A DNA stretch of 64,000 nucleotides from an uncultured Gemmiger sp. (GCA_944388175.1 CALXHR010000010.1:1-64000), one strand, 5' to 3'. Positions 7,334 to 18,757 are shown, numbered from the stretch's first letter. Notes: generated by a model not told the origin, from the sequence alone. Made by a program: numbers and translations.

Positions 7334-9055
7334 TCAGACCTCGCGCGGGATATGCACCGTCACGCGGGTATAGCGGCCGGGTTCGCTTTCCACCGTCAGG
7401 CCGTACTGCCGCCCGTAGATCAGCTGCAGGCGCTTGTGCACGTTGGCAATGCCGATGCCGTTCATCGACGACCCGCTGCGCTTGCTCTCGGCGGTCAAAA
7501 TGGTGGCCAGGCGTTCCGGCTCGATGCCGGCGCCGTCGTCCTCGACGCAGAGGTAGAGGTCGTCGCCCTCGGCGCGCGCGGTCAGCGTGATGGTGCCGCA
7601 TTCGCCCGTCGGCTCAATGCCGTGGAAGATGGCGTTTTCCACCAGCGGCTGCAGCGTCAGCTTGACGATGCGGCAGGTATACAGTTCCTGCGGCACCTCG
7701 TTCACAAAGGTGAACATCTCGACATAGCGCACGGTCTGGATGGCGATGTAGTCCTGCAAAAGGCCCAGTTCCTCGGCCAGGGTGATCTTGTCCTGCGTGC
7801 CTTTGGCGATGTTTTTGAGCAGGTTGGAAAGGCTGCGCGTGATGCTGGCGATGCCGGGGTTTTTCTGGATCACCGCCATCCAGCGGATGAAATCCAGCGT
7901 ATTGTACAAAAAGTGGGGGTTGACCTGGCTTTGCAGCAGCGCAATCTCGATGTTGCGGCGCTGGGTGTACATCTCCTCGGTCTCGCGCAACAGGTGCTGG
8001 ATGCTCATGCTCATCTCGTTCACCGTGCGGCCGATCTGCCCCAGCTCGTCCTGCGGTTTTTCAATCTCGGGGTCAAAGGAGAAATCGTTGGCCGCAATGC
8101 GCCGCAGCCGCGCGTTGAGCCGGCTGACCGGGCGGGAAAAATACGCCGAGGTCAGCACCGCCAGGCAGACGGCCAGCAGCAAACTCAACGCCAGCACGGC
8201 CGCCACCGTGTATAGGATGTGCAGCCCTTCCTGGTCCAGCGCGGTCTGCAGCGCGCAGTGGTACAGCGTCAGCCCGCCCAGCGCCAGTGCCCGCCCCGTG
8301 ACCTGGTACTGCGCGCCGCCAATCTCGCACAGTTGCCCCGGCGCCAGCCCGGCGGCCGTGAACCCTTCCGGGAAATTCTGCGGCAGCGCGCAGGCCAGCG
8401 CGCCGGACCCGGTGGCGATGAACAGCGTGTTTAAGTCGGAGTAGGGGGCCAGTACCTCGTCAAACAGGGCCAGCTGCAGCTCCAGGTACAAATACCCCTG
8501 CCCCGGGCGGCTGCCCAGGCCCTGGATGGGCCGCACGGCCGCCAGCACCGGGTCGCCGCCGTGGATGGACGGCGCCACGCCGGTGCACAGCACGCCGCCG
8601 CCCCCCTCGACCGCCTGGCGGTAGACCTCCTGCGCGCAGATGGCGCCGTAGTCGTGCAAATCGCCGGCCGTCTGGGTGGTGGCCGCCGCCACGACGCCGT
8701 GGCCGTTGACGACGCTGAGCACGTCGATGTAGTCCTGCACCGAGGACGTCGCCAGGTAGGCGTTGAGCCGGTCCTGCGCGTCGACGGCGTTTTTCATTGT
8801 GGCCGCGGGCGACAGCGCGCGGGAGACCGTGTAGTCGCTGGAGCACAAAATGGCCAGGTCGCTCAAATCGGTCAGGTATTCGTCCAGCTGGTTCTGCAAT
8901 GTCGAAAGGTAGATCTCGTCGATGCGGTCGGCGCGCTGGGTCAGGATGTTGTTCAGATACCCAAACAGCGCCAAGTTGCCCACCAGGCTGACCGCCGCCG
9001 TGCACAGCACCGTGACCACAATCAGGCGGAACCGCAGCGTCTTGGTAAAGCGCAT
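7334..9055 (-). CDS. YesM-type sensor histidine kinase
   Basis: A 573-residue membrane kinase. Transmembrane helix 1 spans about 10-33, an extracellular sensor region 34-278, helix 2 about 279-302, then a HAMP-like segment (SRPVSRLNARLRRIAANDFS), a coiled linker and a LytS/YesM-type kinase core with phosphoacceptor H381 in QVNPHFLYNTLDFIRWM. The ATPase has N-box LQPLVENAIFHGI and GxG motifs DDGAGI and NGIGIANV. The start is placed at ATG 9055, 32 codons inside the longest frame, because AAGGGGGTTGG precedes it and the protein then begins with basic residues before helix 1. First gene of a two-gene operon with the regulator at 5707-7308. The signal sensed is unknown, probably an extracellular sugar. 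Confidence 0.92.
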   Translation of the reverse strand: MRFTKTLRFRLIVVTVLCTAAVSLVGNLALFGYLNNILTQRADRIDEIYLSTLQNQLDEYLTDLSDLAILCSSDYTVSRALSPAATMKNAVDAQDRLNAYLATSSVQDYIDVLSVVNGHGVVAAATTQTAGDLHDYGAICAQEVYRQAVEGGGGVLCTGVAPSIHGGDPVLAAVRPIQGLGSRPGQGYLYLELQLALFDEVLAPYSDLNTLFIATGSGALACALPQNFPEGFTAAGLAPGQLCEIGGAQYQVTGRALALGGLTLYHCALQTALDQEGLHILYTVAAVLALSLLLAVCLAVLTSAYFSRPVSRLNARLRRIAANDFSFDPEIEKPQDELGQIGRTVNEMSMSIQHLLRETEEMYTQRRNIEIALLQSQVNPHFLYNTLDFIRWMAVIQKNPGIASITRSLSNLLKNIAKGTQDKITLAEELGLLQDYIAIQTVRYVEMFTFVNEVPQELYTCRIVKLTLQPLVENAIFHGIEPTGECGTITLTARAEGDDLYLCVEDDGAGIEPERLATILTAESKRSGSSMNGIGIANVHKRLQLIYGRQYGLTVESEPGRYTRVTVHIPREV

Positions 9056-9128
9056 GCCGCCAACCCCCTTTGCCCCCAAACGGTCCGCGCCCCGCCGCAC
9101 GGCGGCCGGGGCGCAATTACTCATTTCT

Positions 9129-9158
9129 ATTATGCGGTGTGCAAAAAACATTTGTCAA
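9129..9158 (-). promoter_or_regulatory. Sigma-A promoter of the YesM/YesN operon
   Basis: On the minus strand TTGACA (9158-9153) and CATAAT (9134-9129) are separated by 18 bases, about 75 bases before the kinase start. A TTTTGCAAAA palindrome lies further upstream at 9191-9200 between the two divergent genes. Confidence 0.7.
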
Positions 9159-9256
9159 CCCTGCGCCGGGGATCAAATAAAATAGTACGCTTTTGCAAAA
9201 TTGTATGCGGCGGGCGGCGCTTTGGGGGCGCTGTTCTACCATTTGCCGGACACATA

Positions 9257-9265
9257 TGGTATAAT
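9257..9265 (+). promoter_or_regulatory. Extended -10 promoter of the first RpiR gene
   Basis: TGG followed by a perfect TATAAT (9260-9265) forms an extended -10 element about 50 bases before the start codon. No good -35 is visible, consistent with reliance on the extended -10. Confidence 0.6.
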
Positions 9266-9314
9266 AAAAAAATAACCGCAGGGCTGCGCGGCAGCCGGGG
9301 AAGGGGAACGCAAA

Positions 9315-10097
9315 ATGACGCTGGATATCAAAAAGCTGATCCAGGACAAAAAGCTGACCGACACCGAGCGCCAGGTGCTGGACTATATCCTGGACCACCT
9401 GGGCGAAGCGCTGGGCCTGGGCGTGCGGGAGATCGCGCGCGCCAACTATACCTCAACGTCCACCATCATGCGCCTGGCGCACAAGATGGGCTACGACGGG
9501 TTTGTGGATATGTGTTACCGCCTGCGCACGCTGGCCCAGGCCCATACCGAGCAGATCAGCGAAGCGCAGACCTTTTTGGACAGTTTCAGCCTGGATTCGC
9601 TGCTGGGGTACAATACCTACGACCAGCTCAAGGTCTGCGCGCAGCACATCGCGCGGCAAAAAGGCACGCCGATTTTTGTGTATGCCACGGGGTTCTCGGC
9701 CACGGTGGGCAGCTACCTGGCCCAAAAACTCACCAACATGGGGCGGCTGTGCCTGTTTTCCAGCGGGCAGGATTCCGTCGGCATTTTTGAGAACAGCCTG
9801 GAGCGCATGGGCCTGTTCATCTGTGTGTCCAAATCGGGCGAGACGGCGCTGGTGCGCGACAAGATCAAAACCGCGCAGGAAAACGGCATCCCCACGGTGG
9901 CCATCACCGGCGAGCGGCCCAACAGCATCAGCCAATACGCCGACCTGTGGTTCCGGGTCGAGGACCCCTGCAAACTGGACGACCAGAACGTGCGGCCCAA
10001 TACGTTTTTTCCGCAGGCGCTCATGCTGACCGAACTCATCGCCTACGAGTACCACCGTTTGTGCGGTTTGCCAAACGGGGACCATGCCGCTTTGTAA
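9315..10097 (+). CDS. RpiR-family regulator (HTH plus SIS domain)
   Basis: A 260-residue regulator. An RpiR/HTH_6 helix-turn-helix occupies about residues 1-77 (LTDTERQVLDYILDHLGEAL, VREIARANYTSTSTIMRLAHKMGYDGF). A SIS sugar-phosphate isomerase-like domain occupies about 105-245 (IFVYATGFSATVGSYLAQKL, ICVSKSGETALVRDKI, IPTVAITGE). SIS domains of this family bind phosphosugars and control operons for their use. It sits 171 bases before a PTS EIICB/GH4 pair, reads in the same direction, and is separated from it by a terminator, so it most likely controls that pair in response to a phosphorylated glucoside. Start is supported by AGGGGAACGCAAA before ATG 9315. Confidence 0.9.
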   Translation: MTLDIKKLIQDKKLTDTERQVLDYILDHLGEALGLGVREIARANYTSTSTIMRLAHKMGYDGFVDMCYRLRTLAQAHTEQISEAQTFLDSFSLDSLLGYNTYDQLKVCAQHIARQKGTPIFVYATGFSATVGSYLAQKLTNMGRLCLFSSGQDSVGIFENSLERMGLFICVSKSGETALVRDKIKTAQENGIPTVAITGERPNSISQYADLWFRVEDPCKLDDQNVRPNTFFPQALMLTELIAYEYHRLCGLPNGDHAAL

Positions 10098-10114
10098 AAA
10101 CCAGACAAAAAAGA

Positions 10115-10151
10115 ACGTTACGGGTTATCAAACAGGGTAACCCGTTTTTTG
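10115..10151 (+). terminator. Intrinsic terminator after the RpiR gene
   Basis: Stem ACGGGTTA (10120-10127) pairs with TAACCCGT (10138-10145) and runs into a T tract (CCCGTTTTTT). It separates the regulator from the PTS operon. Confidence 0.85.
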
Positions 10152-10165
10152 TATGCCCAAAATCA

Positions 10166-10194
10166 TTTACAGGGCGTTGTTTTTGTGGCATAGT
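10166..10194 (+). promoter_or_regulatory. Promoter of the first PTS/GH4 operon
   Basis: TTTACA (10166-10171) and CATAGT (10189-10194) with a 17-base spacer, about 75 bases before the PTS start codon. The weak -10 suggests regulated activity; no strong palindromic operator comparable to that of the second operon was seen. Confidence 0.6.
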
Positions 10195-10268
10195 GGAACC
10201 AGCGATACGGCCGTAAACATCGCGCAGGGTGGACGCACCCGAAAAAACGATGTGAAAAGGAGCAAATC

Positions 10269-13332
<3,064 letters not shown>

Positions 13333-13346
13333 TTTGCCGCGCAAAA

Positions 13347-13377
13347 AGCCGCCCCGCAGCTTTGCTGCGGGGCGGCT
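13347..13377 (-). terminator. Terminator of the second RpiR gene
   Basis: AGCCGCCCCGCAGC and GCTGCGGGGCGGCT form a perfect 14-bp stem with a three-base loop. On the minus strand it is followed by TTTTTGC, placing it just after the RpiR stop codon. Confidence 0.85.
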
Positions 13378-13384
13378 GTGTGTG

Positions 13385-14146
13385 TCAAGGCAGCGGGGGC
13401 CGGGGCTTGGCAGCGGGGGAGTCGCTGCGGTCCAGGCTTTTTTCCATCAGGTATTCAAACAAAATCAGCACGCGGGCGTAAAAATAGTTGGCCGTCAGGT
13501 TGCGGTCGTCCAGGATGTTGTCGTCCAGCAAAAGGAAGGTGAGGTCGGCGCTTTGGGCAATGGGGGAGTTGGCCGCCCCGGTAAACGCCGCAATGTCGAC
13601 GCCGTGGCGTTTGGCGTCCGCCACCAGTTTTACGATGGTGTCGGTGGTGCCGCTTTTGCTGATGACGATCATCAGCCCTGCGTTCAAAGCGTTGGTTTCA
13701 TACACTTCGTAGCTGTTGGTACCCACGGTAGGGTAGCCCATAACCAGCAGCTTGCGCACAAAAAAGTCGCGCAGCGGCTCGCAAAAGCCCGTCCCGGCGA
13801 CCAGGACCGTGCGCTGGCGGGCAAGGCTCAGCCGGTCCAGGAACGTCTCGATGCGGCCGGGCGGGATCTCCCCAATGAAGGAGTTGATGTCGGAGGTGTG
13901 GGCCTTGTTGCGGTCCCCGTTGCGCACCAGAAAGCCCAGGCGGTAGATCATATCGGTGTAACCGGTATACCCCAGCTTTTTGCTCAGCCGGATGACGGCG
14001 GCCGGCGAAACATAGTTGCGCGCGGCAAACTCGCGCACACTGTATTGGGCCTGCTGTTCCACGGCGTCCAGCACGGCCTGCAAAAGCAGCTGGTCGCTCT
14101 CGCTCAGGTGGTATTGGTCGGCCAGTTTGTAGATATCGTGTTTCAT
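13385..14146 (-). CDS. RpiR-family regulator, divergent from the second PTS operon
   Basis: A 253-residue RpiR-type regulator. HTH at about residues 1-76 (LSESDQLLLQAVLDAVEQQ, VREFAARNYVSPAAVIRLSK). SIS domain at about 105-235 (TVLVAGTGFCEPLRDFFVRK, IVISKSGTTDTIVKLV, IAAFTGAANSPIA). ATG 14146 is chosen, 12 codons inside the longest frame, because the RpiR family N-terminus begins there and GGGGGC precedes it. It is transcribed divergently from the second PTS/GH4 pair, with strong promoters facing both ways and an array of palindromes between, so it is the most probable regulator of that operon and of itself. It is distinct from the RpiR protein at 9315, which has the same layout but only limited similarity. 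Confidence 0.9.
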   Translation of the reverse strand: MKHDIYKLADQYHLSESDQLLLQAVLDAVEQQAQYSVREFAARNYVSPAAVIRLSKKLGYTGYTDMIYRLGFLVRNGDRNKAHTSDINSFIGEIPPGRIETFLDRLSLARQRTVLVAGTGFCEPLRDFFVRKLLVMGYPTVGTNSYEVYETNALNAGLMIVISKSGTTDTIVKLVADAKRHGVDIAAFTGAANSPIAQSADLTFLLLDDNILDDRNLTANYFYARVLILFEYLMEKSLDRSDSPAAKPRPPLP

Positions 14147-14196
14147 GGCTGCCCCCTGCAATACGGTGTCGTCCCGGCACAAAGCCCTTTTTTCAA

Positions 14197-14225
14197 ATTA
14201 TACGATCCCGCCCGGGGCAAATCAA
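14197..14225 (-). promoter_or_regulatory. Sigma-A promoter of the divergent RpiR gene
   Basis: On the minus strand TTGATT (14225-14220) and a perfect TATAAT (14202-14197) are 17 bases apart, about 50 bases before ATG 14146. Confidence 0.8.
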
Positions 14226-14263
14226 GGGGCGCGGCAAAAAGTGCGCCGCAGCGGGCAAAAAAT

Positions 14264-14316
14264 GAAACATGTTTCGATTGTGGTGAACATGTTCAAAATC
14301 TATCAAGAAATCTTGA
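14264..14316. promoter_or_regulatory. Three phased palindromes, probable RpiR operators
   Basis: GAAACATGTTTC (14264-14275), GAACATGTTC (14285-14294) and TCAAGAAATCTTGA (14303-14316) are each perfect palindromes. Their centres fall at 14269.5, 14289.5 and 14309.5, exactly 20 bases or about two helical turns apart. The third overlaps the -35 box of the PTS promoter. Their place between the divergent RpiR gene and the PTS operon suggests cooperative binding of the RpiR protein on one face of the DNA. Confidence 0.7.
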
Positions 14317-14341
14317 AGAGTTTGTGCAGGGTTGATAAAAT
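14313..14341 (+). promoter_or_regulatory. Promoter of the second PTS/GH4 operon
   Basis: TTGAAG (14313-14318), a 17-base spacer, and TAAAAT (14336-14341). The -35 is overlapped by the third palindrome of the operator array, which would allow direct repression. Confidence 0.75.
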
Positions 14342-14420
14342 AAAGCCGTCGATCAGGAAGGCGCCACCCTGAACCGGAAATGAAACGGATGATAAATCTC
14401 AACAGTGAGGAGCAAAGCCA

Positions 14421-16010
14421 ATGAAAACCAAAGTTATGGACGCCATGCAAAGCTTTTCCAAGGCTTTGATTGGCCCGGTCCTGTTCCTGCCGCTGGCCGG
14501 TATGATCCAGGCCCTTTCTTCGATCATGTGCAACACCTCCATCGTCACGGAGGGCGGCATCCTGTACATGATCGGCACCTTTATCAACGGCGGCATCGGT
14601 ACCGTCATGAGCAACCTGGGCATTCTGTTCTGCGTGGGCATCACGATGAACCTTGCCAAAAAGCGCAAAGCCGACGCCGCGTTTGTATCGCTGATCAGCT
14701 ACCTGATCTGGTTGGCGGCCAACGCCAAGTGGCTGTCTGTGGCCGGCCTGATGGCCGAGGGCAGCACCGCCAGCGACCTGTACGGCACCGGCCAGACCAT
14801 CTACCTGGGCTTCCACGTGACCGATATGGGCGTGTTCCTGGGCATGATCCTGGGCGTGATCGTGGCGGTCGTGCACAACCGCTTTATCGATACCGAGTTC
14901 AAGGGTGCGTTTGCGCTGTACGGCAACAGCAAGTTCGTGTTCATCGTCATGATCCCCATCGTCTTTGCGCTGGCGCTGGTCGCGGCCTATGTGTGGCCGG
15001 TTGCGGCGGCGGCCATCAACGCGCTGACCGGCATCATGTCCACGGCGGGGGCGTTCGGTGTGTTCCTGTACGGTTTCCTCAACCGTATTTTGATCCCCAC
15101 CGGCCTGCACCATCTGGTGTGGTCGCCGTTCCTGTGGTCCGCCATCGGTGACAGCATGATTATCAACGGCGAGCTGGTCTCCGGCGCCAAGTCGGTGTTC
15201 CTGGCCCTGCTCAGCGATCCGTCCGCCGCCATGTCGGACTCCACCCGCTTCCTGACCTACGGCCTGATGAAGACCTTCGGCGTCATCGGCGTGGCGCTGG
15301 CGTTCATCAAGACCGCGCAAAAGAACAAGAAAGCCGCCTGCAAAGCGCAGGTCATCCCCTCGATGCTGACGGCCTGCCTGGTTGGCGTCACCGAACCGCT
15401 GGAGTTCAGCTTCCTGTTTGCCGCGCCGGTGCTGTGGGTGGTCTACTCGGTCATGGACGGCCTGTTCCAGACCATCGTCTACCTGCTGGACGTCCACGTC
15501 TGCGCCACCAACGGCATCATCGATTTCCTGATCCTTAACCTGCCGGCCGGCATCGGCCGTACGCACTGGCCGGTCTATGTGCTCGTCGGTTTGGTCGAGA
15601 TCGTGGTCATGTACTTCCTGTTCTACCTCCTCATCACCAAGCTGGACCTCAAGACCCCCGGCCGTGAGGAGGGCGACGAAGTCATCGACCTGGCGGCCAA
15701 CGCGGCGGAGGTGAAAAAGCAGATCCGCGCCGGCGGCAAGGCCGAAGCCAAAAAAGCGGCCGACGCCGAAGCCGCGCAGCGCATCATCGAGGGGTTGGGC
15801 GGCGCCGACAACATCGTCAACGCCACCAACTGCATGACCCGCCTGCGCGTGGAGGTCAAGGACCCCGGCCTTGTCAAGGACAAAGAATGGTTCAAGCCCA
15901 CGGGTTCCGCCGGCCTGGTCGCCAAAGGCGCGACCATCCAGATCATCTACGGGCCGCGCGCCGGCCATATGGTCAGCATCGTCAACGACGCGCTGGGCCG
16001 CAATGAGTGA
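14421..16010 (+). CDS. PTS EIICB permease, alpha-glucoside type (second copy)
   Basis: A 529-residue paralogue of the permease at 10269, with the same EIIC then EIIB order. Landmarks are ILIPTGLHHLVWSPFLW, VGVTEPLEFSFLFAAPVLW and LPAGIGRTHWPVYVLVGLVE in the membrane domain, and phosphorylated C471 in NATNCMTRLRVEV in EIIB. It brings in and phosphorylates a second alpha-glucoside. The two permeases are clearly related but diverged in loops, consistent with old duplication and different substrate ranges. ATG 14421 follows TGAGGAGCAAAGCCA. It is followed after 46 bases by the second GH4 gene; the operon is read away from the divergent RpiR regulator. No EIIA is present. Confidence 0.92.
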   Translation: MKTKVMDAMQSFSKALIGPVLFLPLAGMIQALSSIMCNTSIVTEGGILYMIGTFINGGIGTVMSNLGILFCVGITMNLAKKRKADAAFVSLISYLIWLAANAKWLSVAGLMAEGSTASDLYGTGQTIYLGFHVTDMGVFLGMILGVIVAVVHNRFIDTEFKGAFALYGNSKFVFIVMIPIVFALALVAAYVWPVAAAAINALTGIMSTAGAFGVFLYGFLNRILIPTGLHHLVWSPFLWSAIGDSMIINGELVSGAKSVFLALLSDPSAAMSDSTRFLTYGLMKTFGVIGVALAFIKTAQKNKKAACKAQVIPSMLTACLVGVTEPLEFSFLFAAPVLWVVYSVMDGLFQTIVYLLDVHVCATNGIIDFLILNLPAGIGRTHWPVYVLVGLVEIVVMYFLFYLLITKLDLKTPGREEGDEVIDLAANAAEVKKQIRAGGKAEAKKAADAEAAQRIIEGLGGADNIVNATNCMTRLRVEVKDPGLVKDKEWFKPTGSAGLVAKGATIQIIYGPRAGHMVSIVNDALGRNE

Positions 16011-16056
16011 GCGCGCCGCGCCCGCAACCAACACAACAGCAAAGGAGATATCTGCC

Positions 16057-17385
16057 ATGAAAACCTTCAAGCTCGTCATCGCCGGCGGCGGCAGCACCTA
16101 TACGCCCGGCATCGTCAAGAGCCTTTTGAACCAGAAAGACAAGTTCAAGCTGCAGGAACTGGTCCTGTACGATATCAACGCAGAGCGGCAGGAAGCCGTG
16201 GGCGTCATCGTCCGCCATGTGGTGGACCTGTTTGACTCCGGTCTCAAACTGACCCTGACCACCGACCCCGAGGTCGCCATGACCGATGCGGATTTCATCT
16301 TTGCGCAGATGCGCGTGGGGCTGTACGCCATGCGCGAAAAAGACGAGAAAATCCCCCTGAAATATGGCGTCGTCGGGCAGGAGACCTGCGGCCCCGGCGG
16401 CCTGGCCTACGGCCTGCGCACCATCTACCCCATGGTGGAACTGATCGACTACTGCGAAAAGTGGGCCAAGCCCACCTACTGGATCGTCAACTACTCCAAC
16501 CCGGCGGCCATCGTGGCCAAGGCGACGTTCCAGCTGCGGCCCAACGCGCGGATTTTGAACATCTGCGATATGCCGGTGGCGATTGAGCGCAATATGGCCG
16601 AAATCCTCGAGTGCGACCGCCATGACCTGGAAGTGGACTATTTTGGCCTGAACCACTTTGGCTGGTTCACCAAAGTCCGCCTGAACGGCAAAGACGTGAC
16701 CGAACAGCTCAAGCAGTATGTGGCCGAAAACGGCTACATGCCCAAAAACGAGAAGAGCGACGTCATGCACAGCGACCCGTCCTGGCTGCACACCTACGCC
16801 AACGCCCGGAACATCTGCGCAGCTTTCCACGACTACCTGCCCAACACCTACATGCAGTACTATCTGCTGGGCGACGGCATCGTCAAGGACAGCGACCCCA
16901 ACCATACCCGTGCCAACGAGGTGATGGAGGGGCGCGAAAAGCGCATCTTTGACGCGGTGGCCGACTACCGCGCCGGCAAGGACGTGGACCTGACCAAATT
17001 CTTTGGCGGCGTCCACGGGGAGTTTATCGTCGACGTGGCCATGAGCCTGGCCTTTGACCTGCGCAAGCGCTACCTGGTCATGGTGGAGAACAAGGGCGCG
17101 GTGGAAAACCTGCCCGACGACGCCATGGTCGAAATCCCCGCCTACATCACCGACCGCGGCCCCGAACCGGTGCGCGTGGGCAAAATCCCCACCTTCTACA
17201 AAGGGCTGATCGAGCAGCAGGAAGCGGTGGAAAAACTGGTGGTGGAAGCCGCGATCGAACATTCGTATGAGAAAGCGCTGATGGCGTTCACCCTCTCCAA
17301 GACGGTGCCCAGCCTGACGGTCGCCAAACAGATTCTGGACGATATGATCGAAGCCAACAAGGACTACTGGCCCGAGCTGCACTGA
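16057..17385 (+). CDS. GH4 6-phospho-alpha-glucosidase (second copy)
   Basis: A 442-residue paralogue of the enzyme at 11890. It keeps the NAD motif [29 protein letters not shown], the metal/catalytic C170-D171 of CDMP, and H200 in FGLNHFGWF. As in the first copy, the alpha-type CDMP signature points to NAD+/Mn2+-dependent cleavage of 6-phospho-alpha-glucosides. Translation begins at ATG 16057 after AAAGGAGATATCTGCC. Much of the central region differs from copy 1, including a DYRAGKDVDLTKFFGG segment, so the substrates may differ in linkage or aglycone. The C-terminal 13 codons (ending [15 protein letters not shown]) and the following noncoding bases are nearly identical to copy 1. Confidence 0.93.
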   Translation: MKTFKLVIAGGGSTYTPGIVKSLLNQKDKFKLQELVLYDINAERQEAVGVIVRHVVDLFDSGLKLTLTTDPEVAMTDADFIFAQMRVGLYAMREKDEKIPLKYGVVGQETCGPGGLAYGLRTIYPMVELIDYCEKWAKPTYWIVNYSNPAAIVAKATFQLRPNARILNICDMPVAIERNMAEILECDRHDLEVDYFGLNHFGWFTKVRLNGKDVTEQLKQYVAENGYMPKNEKSDVMHSDPSWLHTYANARNICAAFHDYLPNTYMQYYLLGDGIVKDSDPNHTRANEVMEGREKRIFDAVADYRAGKDVDLTKFFGGVHGEFIVDVAMSLAFDLRKRYLVMVENKGAVENLPDDAMVEIPAYITDRGPEPVRVGKIPTFYKGLIEQQEAVEKLVVEAAIEHSYEKALMAFTLSKTVPSLTVAKQILDDMIEANKDYWPELH

Positions 17386-17502
17386 TCCCTCATCTTCGGG
17401 CACACACGCTTTCCCCGGGGCCCCGCCTTCACGCCGGGCGGGGGCCCAACCTCCAAAATTGCGGCAGCGCCGGGGCGCATCTCTGCGCCCCGGCGCTGTT
17501 GG
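17346..17502 (+). repeat. GH4 tail repeat, copy 2
   Basis: Second copy of the 157-bp sequence at 13176-13332. Differences are few and cluster just after the stop codon and in the hairpin loop. Confidence 0.88.
17465..17498 (+). terminator. Terminator-like hairpin of the second GH4 operon
   Basis: A perfect 15-bp stem, CAGCGCCGGGGCGCA with TGCGCCCCGGCGCTG, around a TCTC loop, followed by TTGGC. The loop is the reverse complement of the GAGA loop in the first copy. Confidence 0.72.
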
Positions 17503-17524
17503 CATTTTCCGCAACAAAAAGCAG

Positions 17525-17555
17525 CCGCCCGGCAGGGGAATTCCCTGCCGGGCGG
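17525..17555 (-). terminator. Terminator of the TRAP solute-binding protein gene
   Basis: CCGCCCGGCAGGG and CCCTGCCGGGCGG flank a GAATT centre. On the minus strand it ends near a short T run (TGCTTTTTGTT), 15 bases after the stop codon at 17570. It also works towards the + strand, where TTTTGG follows. Confidence 0.75.
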
Positions 17556-17569
17556 TTTTGGGTGGGTTG

Positions 17570-18601
17570 TCACTGGCCCACGGCGGCAATGCGGGCGACG
17601 AGGTCCTCGTAACCGACGGCGTACTCGTCGTACAGCGGCTGAACCGCTTCGCGGAAGCGCGCGAGTTCGGCGTCGCCGAGCTCGGTCACGGTGCAGCCGC
17701 CGTCGCGCTCCAGCTTTTCGCGGGCGGCGGCTTCCACCTCGGCCCAGAGTTCGCGCTCGTACAGCGCGCTTTCCCGCGCGCAGGCGGTAATCACGGCGCG
17801 GTCGTCCTCGCTCAGGCGGTTCCAGGTGCTCTGGGCGCACAGCTGCAGCTCGGGGATGCGGTTGTGCGCGTCCAGCGTGATGTAGGGCGCAACCTCCCAG
17901 TGCTGTTTGGATTCGTAGCTGGGCCAGTTGTTTTCAGCCCCGTCAATGGCGCCGGTCTCCAGCGCCGAGTAAACCTCGTCGTAGGTCACCGTCACCGGCG
18001 TCGCGCCCAGCGCGCGCACCATGTCGTACATCAGCTGGCTGGACGCCACGCGGATGCGCAGCCCGGCCAGGTCCTCCAGCGTCTGCACGGGGCGCACGTC
18101 GTTGTAAAAATGCCGCGCGCCCGCGTCATACCACGAAAGCCCCACCAGGCCGGTGCCGCCCAGCGCGGCCAGAAATTCGTCCCCGATCTCGCTGTCCAGC
18201 ACCTGCCACATGTGGTCGCGGTCGCGGTAGAGGTAGGGCAGCTGCAACACGTTGAGCTTGGGCACGCTGTCGCCCAGCGACATGACCGAGATACGCGCAA
18301 AGTCGATGCCGCCAAACTGCAGCTGCTCAATCACCGAGGGCTCGTCGCCCGAGACCGAGTCGGTGTAGACGTTGATGACGATGCGCCCGCCGGTGCGCTC
18401 CTCCACCAGTTCGGCAAAGCGCTGGGCACCCAGGGCGGTGGGGTAGTCGGCGGCCTGGTTCTCGGCGTAGGTGAACACATACTCGGGCACTGTCTGCGCC
18501 GGGGCGGACGCCGGCCCCGCGCAGGCGCACAGCACGGCCGCTGCCAGCGCCGCCGCGGCGGCGGCCAGGCGGCCTATTCGGTTTTGCTGGTGGTTGTGCA
18601 T
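17570..18601 (-). CDS. TRAP-type (DctP) solute-binding lipoprotein, orphan
   Basis: A 343-residue DctP-family extracellular binding protein. The hydrophobic leader (residues 10-26) ends in a lipobox-like LCAC with C27 as probable lipidation site. The DctP fold shows in FAELVEERTGGRIVINVYTD, FGGIDFARISVMSLG, LAGLRIRVASSQLMYDMVRA, LGATPVTVTYDEVYSALETG and GAENNWPSY. R173/R175-type arginines of the substrate carboxylate clamp are retained in the LRIRVASS motif. These proteins bind organic acids, often uronates or keto acids. No DctQ or DctM membrane subunit is in the window, so it either feeds a distant TRAP permease or acts as a sensor partner for the two-component system upstream. ATG 18601 has GGAGGG before it; it has its own promoter. 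Confidence 0.88.
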   Translation of the reverse strand: MHNHQQNRIGRLAAAAAALAAAVLCACAGPASAPAQTVPEYVFTYAENQAADYPTALGAQRFAELVEERTGGRIVINVYTDSVSGDEPSVIEQLQFGGIDFARISVMSLGDSVPKLNVLQLPYLYRDRDHMWQVLDSEIGDEFLAALGGTGLVGLSWYDAGARHFYNDVRPVQTLEDLAGLRIRVASSQLMYDMVRALGATPVTVTYDEVYSALETGAIDGAENNWPSYESKQHWEVAPYITLDAHNRIPELQLCAQSTWNRLSEDDRAVITACARESALYERELWAEVEAAAREKLERDGGCTVTELGDAELARFREAVQPLYDEYAVGYEDLVARIAAVGQ

Positions 18602-18633
18602 GCAGACCCTCCGCGGATGTATCGTCCGCTACT

Positions 18634-18663
18634 ATCTTACCCTGTGGGGCGCGGTGCGGTCAA
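18634..18663 (-). promoter_or_regulatory. Promoter of the TRAP solute-binding protein gene
   Basis: On the minus strand TTGACC (18663-18658) and TAAGAT (18639-18634) are 18 bases apart, about 33 bases before the start codon. Confidence 0.6.
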
Positions 18664-18685
18664 CTCGCCCCAAAAACGCACAGCG

Positions 18686-18712
18686 CTCTCCCGGCGCGGC
18701 GCGCCGGGAGAG
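18686..18712 (-). terminator. Terminator of the sugar ABC transporter operon
   Basis: CTCTCCCGGCGC and GCGCCGGGAGAG form a perfect 12-bp stem with a three-base loop. On the minus strand a GTTTTTGG tract follows shortly after. It separates the ABC operon from the TRAP protein gene. Confidence 0.8.
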
Positions 18713-18757
18713 TGTGTGCCAGTTCAGGAAGAAAAGGGGAAAACGGGAAGAGATTGG

